DNA from: Tillus elongatus
Taxonomy: Eukaryota > Arthropoda > Insecta > Coleoptera > Cleridae
Direction: 5' to 3'
DNA length: 64,000 nt
Assembly: GCA_964006375.1 (NCBI GenBank)
Contig: OZ023267.1
Location: 17,996,971-18,060,970, forward strand
The notes below the pieces were generated by a model. It saw only the letters and a program-made list of their open reading frames with translations, had not been told where the DNA came from and did no database searches. Positions 14,963 through 26,350 of this stretch are shown piece after piece. Position numbers and translations under genes: made by a program. The first letter of the stretch is position 1. Every line of letters begins with the position of its first letter.

Positions 14963-15401
14963 TGTCACATTTGTCTATAAGAATTAAGTGTATGGACTTT
15001 GTTACTCTATGGCTAGTTGTAGTGTGTCGGCAACAGCGAACACTCTGGAATGATATTTCTAGAAGGGACCAGAAGTGACAGGTGTAGAAAAGTGTAGAAG
15101 GTCTAGAATCTCCATGGAGAGTATAAAAAGACAAACGGTACATAGAGTGAGTGAGTTCAGTATCGAATAAGGTGGTGTAAAGAACTAATCATAGAGTATA
15201 AAGCGAATAAACAGTAAGTGTTGTGGTATAGGAAGCGATCATAAAAGGCGATAGTGGAATATAATTTTATGGACATTTAATAATAGAGAAGAAATATATT
15301 TTAGTTGACACTGGTGTTGGAAAATAGTTGGTAATAATATATTAGTAGTTTGAAAAGCTGTGTTTTGTTAGTAAACAAACCCAGAACCCCGAGAACGTAA
15401 C
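14963..15401 (+). repeat. 3' LTR
   Basis: 439 bp, the same length as the 5' LTR, ending GAACGTAAC and followed by AATAT. TATA box at 15122 and AATAAA at 15206. Confidence 0.93.
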
Positions 15402-15406
15402 AATAT

Positions 15407-16340
15407 GTTCTAGAGGTCCTAGTTTGCGCTCATTGGAAGAAATAAAATAAAACAAATGTCGCGATCGACTCATTAACCAATTTTGTTAGTCTGAAAACTC
15501 GCTGAAAAGTACAATAATAGAAAGGATATCGGTGCAACTACTATTGTTGGAACTACTCAAAGTTCAACGGTCTTTTAGGCGAAATATTTAACAAAGATAA
15601 ACGCAGTTAATTTTATTCTTGTAAGCATCTATGATATATAGATCTTTTATGTTGTAAATGGGTCAAATGAATACCAAAATCACCATAATTTATAAAACGA
15701 TAACATCAGAATCTTCACATAATTTAAAAGTATTAAGATTCTAATTTATTCATTGCTTTACTATTTGGTAGGTTGTTGATAGTTACAAAACAGGTTTTAG
15801 TTACATATTCCACTTAAATTTATAATTACCTAATGAAAGCCTATTAGTCAATTGAATGTTGAATTTTGGGAAACTAAAGATGAAATATATGTATTTTGTC
15901 CAAGGTTGGACTCTTATATATAGTATTTATTAATTGCTATTTACCAATTGCGGTTTAGTTATTTCCTATTAAAATAATAACTATAATAGAGGCTAAAATT
16001 GCGAAAAATTAATATGGTAAATATCTGGTTTTTTCCAAATAAATTTTATGTGCGAACCAAGAATCAAATATCTGGTTTTTTCCAAATAAATTTTATGTGC
16101 GAACCAAGAATCATTTTGTGGGTTATTTTAATTCTTCATAAATGTTAGAAGGTCATTTTTGAGGTAAATTGGTTTTAATGAATAATTACTAGAAAAATTA
16201 AGACGAGCCGGATATTGATTCACGGTATAGAGTATAGACCACAGACCACAGACCACAGTTTAGTTGGGTAAATTTTTAATAATATGCGCTTGACAAACAT
16301 TTAAACTGGAAATTATAATGAGGAAATTTTTGTTTTATTA
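15407..16340. other. AT-rich sequence, mostly unrecognised
   Basis: 15407-15470 resembles a fragment of the GACGCA 5' half (GTTCTAGAGGTCC..GCGCTCATTGG). The rest shows no gene. It contains the 47-bp tandem duplication listed separately and GACCACA repeated three times near 16236. Confidence 0.45.
16020..16113. repeat. 47-bp tandem duplication
   Basis: Two essentially identical 47-bp units, each starting AATATCTGGTTTTTTCC and ending GAACCAAGAATCA, adjacent without spacer. Confidence 0.92.
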
Positions 16341-16347
16341 AAGTCAT

Positions 16348-16595
16348 GACGCAGCAAGTGCGTTATGGTAGCGAAATGGCATAAATTCTTCAATGAACAG
16401 CTAAATCTTTTTATTTCATTTTTTTACAAGCTGCAAACTAAAAAATGCTAATGTACTTTTAGTGAATTTTTATTTTAAAATAATTCACTAATAGAGAGAG
16501 AGGTATCGATGGTGAGACTTTGCAAACATTTTTTCTAATGAACGTGAACTAGGACCCCTAGAACCCATATCCGGGGTCAGTTTGAATTTTTATAT

Positions 16596-16661
<66 letters not shown>

Positions 16662-17113
16662 CCGTCTGATAACTCAAAAAATAATTAACCGATTTCGATG
16701 AAACTCGGCAAGTGCCTTTATTTTATTAATGGCTTGGATGAGTTCGTTGACCAGGAAAATCGGACGGGATTTTCCAGGAAAATTTTGAGTTTTCTTTAAA
16801 AAAAAATTTTTTCTCCGAAAATTACAAATCTGTTCTAATGAAATTTGACGGATATATTGCCTTAGGAGAGACCTTACTATGTACCAAAATTCAACTTCCT
16901 AAATTCATAGAAAATTGAGTTATTCAAATTTTCTTTTGAAAAAAAATTATCCGAAAATTACAAAGTTATTCTAATGAAATTTGGTGGATATCTTGCGTTA
17001 GGAAAGACCTCACTACATACTAAAATTAAACTTTCTAAGTTTATAGAAAATTGAGTTATTGAAATTTGAAGCATTTAATAAAAATTCACTACCATAACGT
17101 ACTTGCTGCGTCC
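16348..17113 (+). mobile_element. GACGCA-family element, second subfamily, plus a stray terminus
   Basis: A minus-oriented hairpin terminus fragment is at 16348-16430. The main plus-strand copy is 16459-17113: palindrome 16459-16492, GGTATCGATGGTGAGACTTTGC, CCTAGAACCCATATCCGG, TA slot 16598-16657, CCGTCTGATAACTCAAAA, a doubled internal segment (the ACAAATCTGTTCTAATGAAATTTG-like unit occurs twice, near 16826 and 16961), and the hairpin terminus ending 17113. Confidence 0.75.
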
Positions 17114-17139
17114 CGTTAGTTTTTAATTACTTTGAAGGC

Positions 17140-17495
17140 TTTCTGTTGATATCGTGGATGCCTAAATTAAAATAGCATGGACACGAGACCGACGGCTTTA
17201 TGGCCTCACCGGAGGGTGAAACGTTCAGACATTCAATAAATACAATTTTACAACCTCGGTTGATGTTAATTGTTCAGTATGTACTTAAAAAGTGAAAGGG
17301 GGACCCTGAAAATCTAACCCAGTATCCTTGGGTTCAGAGGCACACGTTCTTACCACGTTCAACCAACACAAGCAAGCGTTCAACTGAGGGTTGTGTAGCA
17401 AGAAACGCTAATAATTAATACCTCAATATAATAACTTTTGCTTTTGCTATTATTTTGTGGAACAACAAAATGCTACTATCCTTATTTTTCCTTTG
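17140..17495 (-). mobile_element. tRNA-headed SINE, family A
   Basis: Minus-strand copy. The tRNA-like head is around 17300-17365, with the CGTTTCACCCTCCGG block at about 17210. A ~130-bp region upstream of the head (17365-17495) is shared with the copy at 26351, so this subfamily carries extra 5' sequence. Confidence 0.65.
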
Positions 17496-17733
17496 CCTCA
17501 TTGACATAAAATTTTATAGTTATTACTTTTATTAAAATTTAAATTTGATAAAACTTTGCTAACGTAATTCAATGACGTAACCTTTTCATTAGATTCAACC
17601 CCTAATTTATTTTCTAAGCATGCTGTAAACAGAAAGGTAGCGCGACCGGGGTACAGCAGACCAGGCACGCTGTCCAAACGTCCACTTCGCTGTCATTACT
17701 ACAAATATTATGTTTAAAACTTAGTTCAGATTA

Positions 17734-17909
<176 letters not shown>

Positions 17910-17969
17910 GTTTTTTTTTCAATTTTAGCAATAACAAAATGTCTGCTGAAAATTATAACTTCAGACTCA

Positions 17970-20165
17970 ACTACACTACAACTCCGCAAACTGGGACGAA
18001 ATGCGGGATTACTTTTCCTCATTTCCATGGGCGTCTGTCTGCTTCTCTCATCCTGACCCCTCTGATATCTCACAAAACGTCACCGAAATTATCCAAGCTG
18101 GCATGGAATTATTTATTCCACGTACACAGAAAACCTCTTCAGCCACTCAAAAGCCCTGGTTCTCTAAATCCTGTGACAAGGCCAGACTTGAAAAGGTCAA
18201 AGCTCACAAAACGCTTCTACACAATCCCAGTCAAGAAAATCGTCAAGCATTCAACGACGCAAGAAACCGCTATGTCCGCATTCTTTCTGAGGCAAAAAAC
18301 TCGTTTAATAACCACATCAAAAACAAAGTCCTCTCAAGCTCCAACGGCGGCAAACCCTTCCGGACTCTTGCTAAGTCTATTGGGAATAATTTCTGCAAGA
18401 GCACGTTCCCACCTCTTGTCTCAGGGGATGAAATTGTTTCTACCGCCCTGGGCAAGGCTGAACTTTTTGCTTCGTTGTTCGCCGGAAATTCTACTCTCAA
18501 CCCACCTCCAAATGTTTAACCACCAACAGTCCCCAATGTCGCGCATAAAATGACTGATATCATTTTCAAAACTAAAAAGGTACGAAAGATGCTCTCTTCT
18601 CTTAATACCAGGAAAGCCTCTGGCCTTGACGAGATCCCAGTAATTGTTCTCAAAAAATGCGCACCAGAACTTGCTCCTGTCCTGACTTGTCTGTTTCAGA
18701 TATCTTACAATAAAGGCATATTCCCTAGTAATTGGAAAACTGCTCGAGTACAACCCATCCCCAAAAAAGGATCCAAGGCGCTTCCTAGCAACTACAGGCC
18801 TATTTTTCTCCTTTCAGTCATCTCTAAAGTGATGGAAAAGTATATAAACACCGAACTACTAAAATTCCTTGAAAAACACAGTCTAATCCACGACAGGCAG
18901 TATGGATTCCGTCAGCGCAGATCGACTGCCGACCTCCTTTCCTTTGTCACCCATTCTTGGAACAAGTCTATGGAACAACACGGTGAATCCCAGATTGTTG
19001 CTCTAGACATATCCAAAGCATTTGACCAGGTCTGGCACGCAGCGCTGCTTAATAAACTTCCGGCCTATGGCCTACCACCAAAACTTTGTACCTGGACAGC
19101 AAATTTCCTCTCCAACAGGAGCATATCTGTTGTTGTGGATGGCCATTCCTCTAAACTGTATCCAATTAATGCAGGAGTTCCTCAAGGTTCAGCTTTAGCC
19201 CCTACTTTGTTTCTTCTCCACATCAATGACCTCCTCTCTAGCACATCCAACCCAGTTCACAGTTACGCGGACGACAGCACCCTCCACTCAAATATACAAT
19301 ATTCTAAGCCTGTCTCTTTAGCCCAATTAGATGAGGATCGCAGACTCATGGAGGGTTCTGTCTCCGTGGACCTCCAAAAAATATTAGCCTGGGGAAGTAG
19401 AAATCTTGTACAATTCAACCCCACCAAAACTAAGTCTTGCTTTCTTTCTCACAAGAGATACAGCAGCCCTAGACCCATCACAATGAACAACCAAGTTATT
19501 CAAAGTAATGAGTCCTTCTCTCTTGTTGGCATTTCTGTGGATCGAAATCTTAATTGGCACCAACATGTTACATCAATTGCAGAAGCGGCTGCTAAGAAAT
19601 TGGGTTTCCTTTTCCGGGCTCGCAAATACTTTTCACCAACTAATCTCTATACCTTATATACTTCACAAATAAGGCCAAACCTCGAATACTGCTCCCACAT
19701 CTGGGGTGCAGCTGCCGCTCCTACACTAGCTATCCTGGACTCCATTCAAAAGAGAGCTATACGTCTCATCGGTGACCCTACCCTCACCCAAAGGCTTCCA
19801 TCCCTTGCCCACCGACGTGCCGTTGGTGACCTCTCTCTCTTTTATAGATATCTGCACGGGCACTGCTCAGAGGAGCTTTCCTCCATAATTCCCCCACCTG
19901 CTGCCGCCAGCAGATCTACCAGGGGAACAGAGCGAATGCACCCTTTTAATGTCCAGGTCACCAGACATAGAACATCTTGTTATGCCCGCTCTTTTTTCCC
20001 GAGGTTGTGGAATTCCTTGCCGGCACATGTTTTTCCTTCTCCTCCGAACCTCCAAACCTTCAAGTCCAGAATTAACAAGCTGCCTCTTTCCTCCTTGTCA
20101 ACACCCACGGTACGATAGTATTTAGGCTGTAAGCCCTCGTGGTGTGTTGTTGACATAAAAAAAAA
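17970..20165 (+). mobile_element. Jockey/CR1-type LINE, 5' truncated, nearly intact ORF
   Basis: One frame runs from about 17975 to the stop at 20118, broken only by a TAA at 18517-18519. The 3' end is TTTAGGCTGTAAGCCCTCGT..GTTGTTGACATAAAAAAAAA, and the same tail occurs at 49290-49345 and 59830-59890. The element lacks most of its endonuclease. It lies inside a family-B repeat, so it arrived after that repeat. It is the least decayed coding element in the window. Confidence 0.88.
17975..20118 (+). pseudogene. LINE reverse transcriptase ORF with one internal stop
   Basis: About 714 codons. Residues 1-180 are the linker after the endonuclease domain. The RT domain begins at about 18580: ARVQPIPKKGSK and NYRPIFLLSVISKVMEK (fingers), QYGFRQRRSTADLL, LDISKAFDQVWH (motif A, D kept), AGVPQGSALAPTLFLLHIND (motif B), SYADDSTLHS (motif C, both D kept) and LVGISVDRNLNWHQHV (thumb side). 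A C-terminal domain with LEYCSHIWGAA..RAIRLIGDP ends in a Ser/Pro-rich tail. The enzyme would make DNA from LINE RNA. The only visible lesion besides 5' truncation is the TAA at 18517. Confidence 0.88.
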
Positions 20166-20600
20166 GTTATTCAGACGTTTTAAGCAAAAATGAGATCTTG
20201 TTCAAAACGTATGAAATTTGTGCACAATTGTTTCTCCATATGTCAAAATAAAACAAAAAAGCCATACATTCATCGAGCTGGATTCGATTATGTAACCTTC
20301 TGCTTAGAAGACTAGCACGCTACCACTGAGTTATCTAAGGGTACGTTAACTAACGTTTTATTTACATGATACTTGACACAAGCTTCATGGTCGGGATATT
20401 ATATTAAAGGTATACGTCACATTTAATTGCAGAATTCATGGAATTGCCATTAAAACACATTCAACGACTATTTCGGTCTTATATGATGTCTAAGTTTAAA
20501 GATAAAAGAAACTATTTTAGAATCATTTTTATAGAGACCTGACTTGATTTTGTTTACATTTCTACTATATTATGATACACTTTTAATCTAAAACCACAGC

Positions 20601-20657
<57 letters not shown>

Positions 20658-20779
20658 TGTGCTAAAACTGTATTTGGGGCTGTTCATCAAGCTACATATA
20701 TAGTGTATTTTAAAAATTGATTGAATCACCCAGTTAAATAACAATTACTTAGCAAATTTTTACAAACAAAAAACACAAC

Positions 20780-21640
20780 CGTCAACATCCTACGCAAAAT
20801 GGTGGCGTTTAAGTGGCTGTACTGGGTCATCTTTTTATAGATAACGATAACGGGCAATCTGTAAGAAAAATAGCACAACAGAGCGGTCTGTCAAAGCGTA
20901 GTGTTAATCGAATTATAAAAAAAAAACATACGTTTTATCAATTCAAGATAACACTTGTCCAAGAATTAAACGAAGATGATCCGTATCGACGTTTACAGTT
21001 TTGTGAGAATTTAACTGAGCGTTTGATAAATGGCCCAGGTCTACTTTACAACATCTGTTTTTGGGATGAAAGTGCGTTTATGTTGAACGGCTAAGTGAAC
21101 AGGCACAAACTCACACATCTTCAGTGAAAGTCACACCCAAGGGCCCCAAAAATTAAACGTGTGAGCAGGCATTCTGAGCGACCACATTATCGCACCACTT
21201 TTTGTCGGAGGCGATTTGATTGGTGAAGGTTATTTGAAGTTATTAGAAGACCTTATTTGCCCTTTAATCACACAATCGCTGAGAGAAGTAAATCTCCAAG
21301 AAAACCAAGTTTTCTTTGAACAGAGTGGTGCGCCTTCCCGTTCTTATGTACGAGTACGAGGTTTCTTGAATGCTCATTTTCCCGGACAATGGATAGGTGG
21401 GAGGGGTTCCATCGAATGGCCCAGCTAGCTCACCAGACCTAACCTCTTTGCATTTCTTTTGCGGGGCCAATTAAAGTCTAAGGCTTATGCTACACTACCT
21501 TAATCTCTTCATATGCTTCGAGAAGGAAGCATCGCAAAGTGCCGTTTGGTGACTCCAGAAATGTTGAAAAACGTTACGCAAGCTTTTGAGAATCGATTGT
21601 ACTATTGTATAGAAGTTGGAGGGTGGACATTTTGAGCAAT
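20780..21640 (+). pseudogene. mariner-like transposase relic (D-41-D type)
   Basis: Helix-turn-helix part at 20813-20930 (KIAQQSGLSKRSVNRIIKK). The first catalytic Asp is kept in NICFWDESAFMLNG at about 21050, with a stop at 21092. After a frameshift, GEGYLKLLEDLICPLI and FFEQSGAPSRS follow, where the second catalytic Asp (family QQDG) is read as Ser. WPS is followed by a stop at 21426. The residue pattern matches the better-preserved copy at 32751-33796. No inverted repeats were identified. Confidence 0.7.
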
Positions 21641-21689
21641 ACATTCGTTAAATTAAATTGTTTTTTCACAACCACTTTTGTTTCATTTC

Positions 21690-22795
21690 ACAGTAATCTA
21701 GGCAGCGTTCTCAGAAATCAATCGCTCAAAATAAAAATAAAATATTGCATAGAGAACTAAGTGAAGATTGGAACCTTTGATGAGCACTGATAAGTACACT
21801 TGGAGAACCCAAATCACCACAACACATTTTACAGTACCGTAACGTAATTGGAATATGTGTTCTTTGAATCTGATTCCAATCGCTCTTTTTGTTTGTCCGA
21901 CGTATTTAAGATTACAATCTTTACAACTTATTTCATAAATTCCCGACATTTTGTCCGCGCTATCCTTGTCTTTTGGGTTACCTAGCAAGTTTTTTAAGGT
22001 ATTTGTTGTTGAAAATGCTAGCTGTAAGTCGACTTTTTAAAAAAGGCTGTCTAGACCCCTCGTGATTCTAGGTTCAAATCGTAAGCAAACAAAGTTTTTT
22101 CGGATTTTTCTCTTCTGAAGGTCGTTGACTTCGTCAACATTTTCTTTGTTTTCTGTTTGTTGATTAATTTTTCCACTAGGCAAGCAGTGTATCCGTTATA
22201 TTCGGCCACGTTCTTGATATAATTTAATTCTTTGGTATATCTACTTTTGTTTAAAGGAAAATTAATTAACCGATTTACTAAAAAATCCAGACTGGTCATT
22301 TTCTGTACGTACGTATGATGTGAGTCGCTCGGGATGTAGTTTAAGGTAGTGGTTTTTTTTCTATAGACATCGAATTCTAAAGTGTCTTTATTCTTGATAA
22401 CTAGTACATCTAGAAAGGGTAGTTTATTATTAATTTCTAATTCGTGGGTAAATTTTATAGAATCAAATTATTCTTTAATTTGGCAATAAAATATTCTATT
22501 CTGCAAATGTTTGTGTTAAACACCGCGAAAATATCATCCACATAACTACACCACACTCTAGGAAAATAACCACTTTCACTTTCAAGATCTGTTTCAAATC
22601 TACTCATGAAAAGGTCTGCAATAAATGGCGATAGCGGATTGCCCATTGCCGTACCTTGTGTTTGTTGAAAAAATTCATTGTTGAATTGAAAAATATTTTG
22701 TTTAATGCAAAGGTTTGTTAGAATGAAATAGTCTTTGCAGACATTTTCATTTATGTTATTCATTTTTAGCAATTGCTCTAAATATGTTAAAGTTG
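21690..22795 (-). mobile_element. Penelope-like element PLE-2, minus copy
   Basis: Read on - from 22795: NIFQFNNEFFQQTQGTAMGNPLSPFIADLF and WCSYVDDIFAVFNTN (RT motifs B and C, DD kept, residues described in part). After frame breaks come NRLINFPLNKSRYTKELNY and KDKDSADKMSGIYEISCKDC with KYVGQTKRAIGIR (GIY-YIG). After LRYGTV the domain stops and joins directly to the element's 3' tail (TGTGTTGTGGTGATTTGGG), so part of the nuclease and the hammerhead-like motif are deleted. It lies head to head with the plus copy at 22800. Confidence 0.82.
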
Positions 22796-22823
22796 TTAAA
22801 GTGAAAGTGGTTGTTTTCCTAGA

Positions 22824-23758
22824 GTGTGGTGTCGTTACGTGGATGATATTTTCGCGGTGTTTAACACAAACATTTGCAGAATAGAAGATTTTATTGCCAA
22901 ATTAAACAATAAATTTGATTCTATAAAATTTACCCATGAATTAGAAATTAATAATAAATTACCCTTTCTAGATGTACTAGTTATCAAGAATAAAGACACT
23001 TTAGAATTAGATGTCTATAGAAAAGAAACCACTACTCTAAGCTACATCCCGAACGACTCGCATCATACGTACGCACAAAAAATGGCCAGTTTGAATTTTT
23101 TAGTAAATCGGTTAATTAATTTTCCTTTAAACAAAAGTAGATATACTAAAGAATTAAATTATATTAAGAACGTGGCCGAATATAACGGATACACTGCTTG
23201 TCTAGTGGAAAAATTAATCAACAAACAGAAAACAAAGAAAATGTTGACGGAATCAACGACGTTCAGAAGAGAAAAATCCGAAAAAAACTTTGTTTGCTTA
23301 CCATTTAAACCTAGAATCACGAGGGGTCTAGACAGCATTTTAAAAAAAGTCGACTTACAGCTAGCATTTTCAACAACAAATACCTTAAAAAACTTGCTAG
23401 GTAACCCAAAAGACAAGGATAGCGCGGACAAAATTTCGGGAATTTATTAAATAAGTTGTAAAGATTGTAATCTTAAATACGTCGGACAAACAAAAAGAGC
23501 GATTGGAATCAGATTCAAAGAACACATATTCCAATTACGTTACGGTACTGTAGATAAGTCTGCCATCGCCCGACATATTTGGGATAATAATCATCACGTT
23601 GATAAAGATAATCCGAAATTAATAAAAAATGTTAGAAAAGCAGGACAGCTAAATGGGCTCGAGAGCATATATATTGCGAAATATAGTTACAACAAAAAAT
23701 GTATGAACATTTCACCAGCGCCAATTACGAGTCACTTGATCGATTGCTTTGCTAAATA
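22824..23758 (+). pseudogene. PLE-2 RT C-terminus and GIY-YIG nuclease
   Basis: A single frame from the YVDD box to the stop TAA at 23448-23450 (right after SGIY), then the same frame to a final TAA at about 23756. The nuclease has SGIY, ISCKDCNLKYVGQTKRAIGIRF, RHIWDNNHHVDKDNP and LESIYIAKY, with the catalytic Tyr pair and the later Glu present. So one nonsense change inside GIY-YIG is the only break in this part. The N-terminal RT half is missing. Confidence 0.82.
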
Positions 23759-24040
23759 AAATTCTCGCGTTTTCGGCACGTTTTACCGATAACATAAGTA
23801 TACAGTTATTGCCGCCAAAGGAATCGTTGTTAATTTAGCTGTCGTTGAACTTTCTCAAGACTATTACAGATGGACACTTTTTAGATAAAGCAGTAGGGAT
23901 AGCGCAGAGACCTTGTCCGGCAATAAAAATACAATACACTTTGGAATTTGCCTACGACTAGTGTCTCATCTCGGTTCGATCTCTTTACCTGGGATCCGGT
24001 ATATAAGTTGATGTTAGTTTTTTAAGTATTTAGAATGTTT

Positions 24041-24086
24041 CATCCTCTGATGACGCTAACTTGGTTAGTGAAACGATCGTCAGGTC
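24041..24086 (+). ncRNA. Hammerhead-ribozyme-like motif in PLE-2 3' region
   Basis: CTGATGA at 24047-24053; one unpaired C; stem II GCTAAC/GTTAGT (24055-24060 with 24064-24069) closed by TTG; GAAA at 24070-24073; a 2-bp stem III (A-C with G-T) closed by GATC; then C at 24081 as the cleavage-site nucleotide (GTC). AGG (24082-24084) can pair with CCT (24044-24046) as stem I. All core boxes match. The unpaired nucleotide after CTGATGA is unusual. Hammerheads in Penelope elements are known; activity of this one is inferred. Confidence 0.65.
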
Positions 24087-24280
24087 TTTTAAAATGTGTT
24101 GTGGTGATTTGGGTTCTTCAAGTGTACTTATTGCATAGAGAATGTAAGCAGCTTCAAAATGATGTGTCACTGGACACCTCTTGCCATTAAATATTTTTGA
24201 AGGGGTGCCTCTTGGTGCTAGAGTGGTGCAGGATAACTTCGAACCCAAGAAAAAATTTCGTTCTCCTTCAAGTTAAAATT

Positions 24281-24999
24281 GACTCGTTTTAGAATTTTTC
24301 CCACACTTGGACGAAATTGGACATTATAGGGGATACAAATTTCAGTTGGGGCACCCTGTGAACACCTAAACTCTGGTACGCCAATATATTAAATTGATGA
24401 AAAAAATTCCTTTAGTAAAACGAGGCTAGGTAATAAATGTTAAATATCAATATGGTGTGCCTTCGAAGCGGATGTAAAGTCGTCTGTCCCACCAAAAGAA
24501 TGATTGGTTCTAATGATAAGGTAACACTCCTCTGTGGTGTGGATGATAGGCTATAATAGCGTTGCAGGTCGCCATCTTGCAAAAAATTATATACAAAAAA
24601 ACTCATTTTAGATTAAACGCGTTAAATCTATTTAAAAGTTATATAATATTTGCATGCCAATCGCTTCCGTAGTTGTGCGTTATAAGGTTTCTTAAGACAA
24701 ATAAAAATGAACCATGCAATATATGCATGAAATACCTGGTGACTGTGATAAAGCTTCAAAGGTGTTAATAAAAACATGTGAATAACAAAGCGTACCCAAA
24801 AGTGTCTTAAGTGAAACTGAAAGCAAGCATCTAGCTTTAATAACTGTTATTAAAACATTTGGATCACAAAGACCGTTAATATAACTAAACTAGTCTAACT
24901 GTTTGGCAAAAGAGCTAATTATTTTTATAGTTATATAAAACTGTAGAGTCACGCGACAAGGCAATTTATAAAAATGTTTGTTAAAAGCTATAAACGTCT
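24281..24999. other. No recognised feature
   Basis: AT-rich with no persuasive coding frame and no second copy noticed in this window. Confidence 0.4.
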
Positions 25000-26350
25000 G
25001 GACGCAGCAAGTGCATTATGGAAGTGAATTTTCATTAAAATGTTTGTAATAGCAAATATATCTCTTTAATGCAAGTAGGCATCAATCTGGTTACCGGCGT
25101 AACATAAATAGTGAAAAGAAAGTACCATATTTTATCAAAATAACTTATTGTTTGAAAATGTACAAAAAATTTTCCGAAAATAAACTTAAAATGTTTCCGA
25201 GAAAACTGGTTTGCTAGCAAACAACCCTTAGGTAAATAGCAAATTGAGCTATTTAAATTTAAAGCTACCAAAACGCACTTACTGCGTCTTGTTCTTTTTT
25301 CTTACAAATGTGCATCAAATTTTGAAAAAAAATGCGAAAATGCACTAATATTAGGGTGTTCGAAAAAATATTGTAGGTATCACCAACGACTTATGGGCCA
25401 TCCTGTGATTGTCAAAATATTTTTATAAGCTTAAGACACCCTATAATTAAAGTATAAAAATTTTTCTCGTATCTTGTATAATAACAATTATATTGAGCTT
25501 TACCGTAGAAATGCGTGACCCTACGTATATGTAAACAGATGAAAACTTAAACTAAACCCGGATATGGATTCTAGAGGGCCTAGTTTGAAATCATTTGAAG
25601 AATATTTTTTTAATTCAAAAATCGCAGTCTCCTCATTAACGAATTTTTTCTACGAAAATTTGCTAAAAATTGTAAACCGTTTAACCATAAACTTAACTAT
25701 AACTACTGCCAAAGCATCAGAGAAAGGGTTTATTTGTAATTAGTTTTCTAGATATTTTTTAGTAAAATGAAGGACAATAACGGTTGAAGCTGAAACTTGA
25801 GAGTTTGCAGAACACTCCTCTTGCCACTTTTTCTTTATATAATTCGTATTTGTTTCCGGTTCTTTGCCTAAATGTTGCCAATTTTGACGTTTCAAATCGC
25901 CACTTTAACGTTTTAAAAAGAAAAATTATAAAATTTTCAAAATGTTTTTTCTGCTCTTTCTTGACGTTTTTGCGTCAAGAAAACTTAACCCTTGTATGTA
26001 ATATTCAATTGGTTTTGTTAATCACACAAAATATATTGTTCTTGTGCTTTCCTCCGATCACCAGTGGCACCTAAAAATGTGTTTTTTACAGGCTTTAGCT
26101 TCTTTCTTTAAACGTTAAACTGAATTTCGGCACGTAGGGTAAGTGTGTAGTACAGTAACAGTAGAAACACGCGTGCCAAATTTGGTTGTCATAGCTTTGT
26201 TATTTTCGGAGAAAAAACATTTTTCTGAAAGGAAACCTAAAATTTTCCCGGAAAAACTGGCCAATTTTCCTGGATATTAAACTTATCCAAGCCACTTACA
26301 AAACAGATCTCCTCATTAGTGGATTTTTCGTGTTACGAAAAACTCGTTAA
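25000..26350 (-). mobile_element. Long-form GACGCA-family element, TA slot deleted
   Basis: Read on - from 26350: palindrome 26350-26316; the slot and its left flank are missing, so the sequence passes directly to the AACTTATCCAAGCCACTTAC block. Next come block B (25905-25690), an internal second palindromic end with CCTCATTAACG (25690-25500), block C and the 3' module 25289-25000. This is the compound long form also seen at 53577-54882. Confidence 0.65.

Larger units (their letters stand above)
12092..15401 (+). mobile_element. 412/gypsy-type LTR retrotransposon, internally deleted
   Basis: Two 439-bp LTRs flank ~2.4 kb of internal sequence. A direct AATAT (12087-12091 and 15402-15406) borders the element. 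Order inside: primer-binding site, decayed gag with zinc knuckle, retropepsin-like segment, integrase zinc-binding segment, integrase C-terminus, polypurine tract. The RT, RNase H and integrase catalytic core are absent, so it cannot move by itself. By hand I count roughly 25-30 differences between the LTRs, so it is not recent. Assignment to the 412-like lineage rests on the integrase tail pattern and is moderate. Confidence 0.9.
17927..20714 (-). mobile_element. tRNA-like repeat, family B, split by a LINE
   Basis: Two outer parts, 17927-17970 and 20165-20714, match a continuous stretch in reverse at 35397-35959. Together they form a ~0.57 kb repeat. Near 20270-20345 (on -) it has a tRNA-like segment with an A box (GATAACTCAGTGGTAGCGTG) and a B box-like GGTTACATAATCGAATCC. 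The far end carries a (TA)n run at 20603-20656. The LINE 17970-20165 sits inside it. Confidence 0.65.
22800..24280 (+). mobile_element. Penelope-like element PLE-2, plus copy
   Basis: It starts inside RT at WCRYVDDIFAVFNTN (motif C). It continues through LPFLDVLVIKNKDTLELDVYRK, a one-stop GIY-YIG domain (23390-23757), a 3' non-coding region with a hammerhead-like motif at 24041-24086, and the tail TGTGTTGTGGTGATTTGGG. It is an inverted, near-identical duplicate of 22795-21690. Penelope elements are known for partial tandem or inverted copies. Confidence 0.85.
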
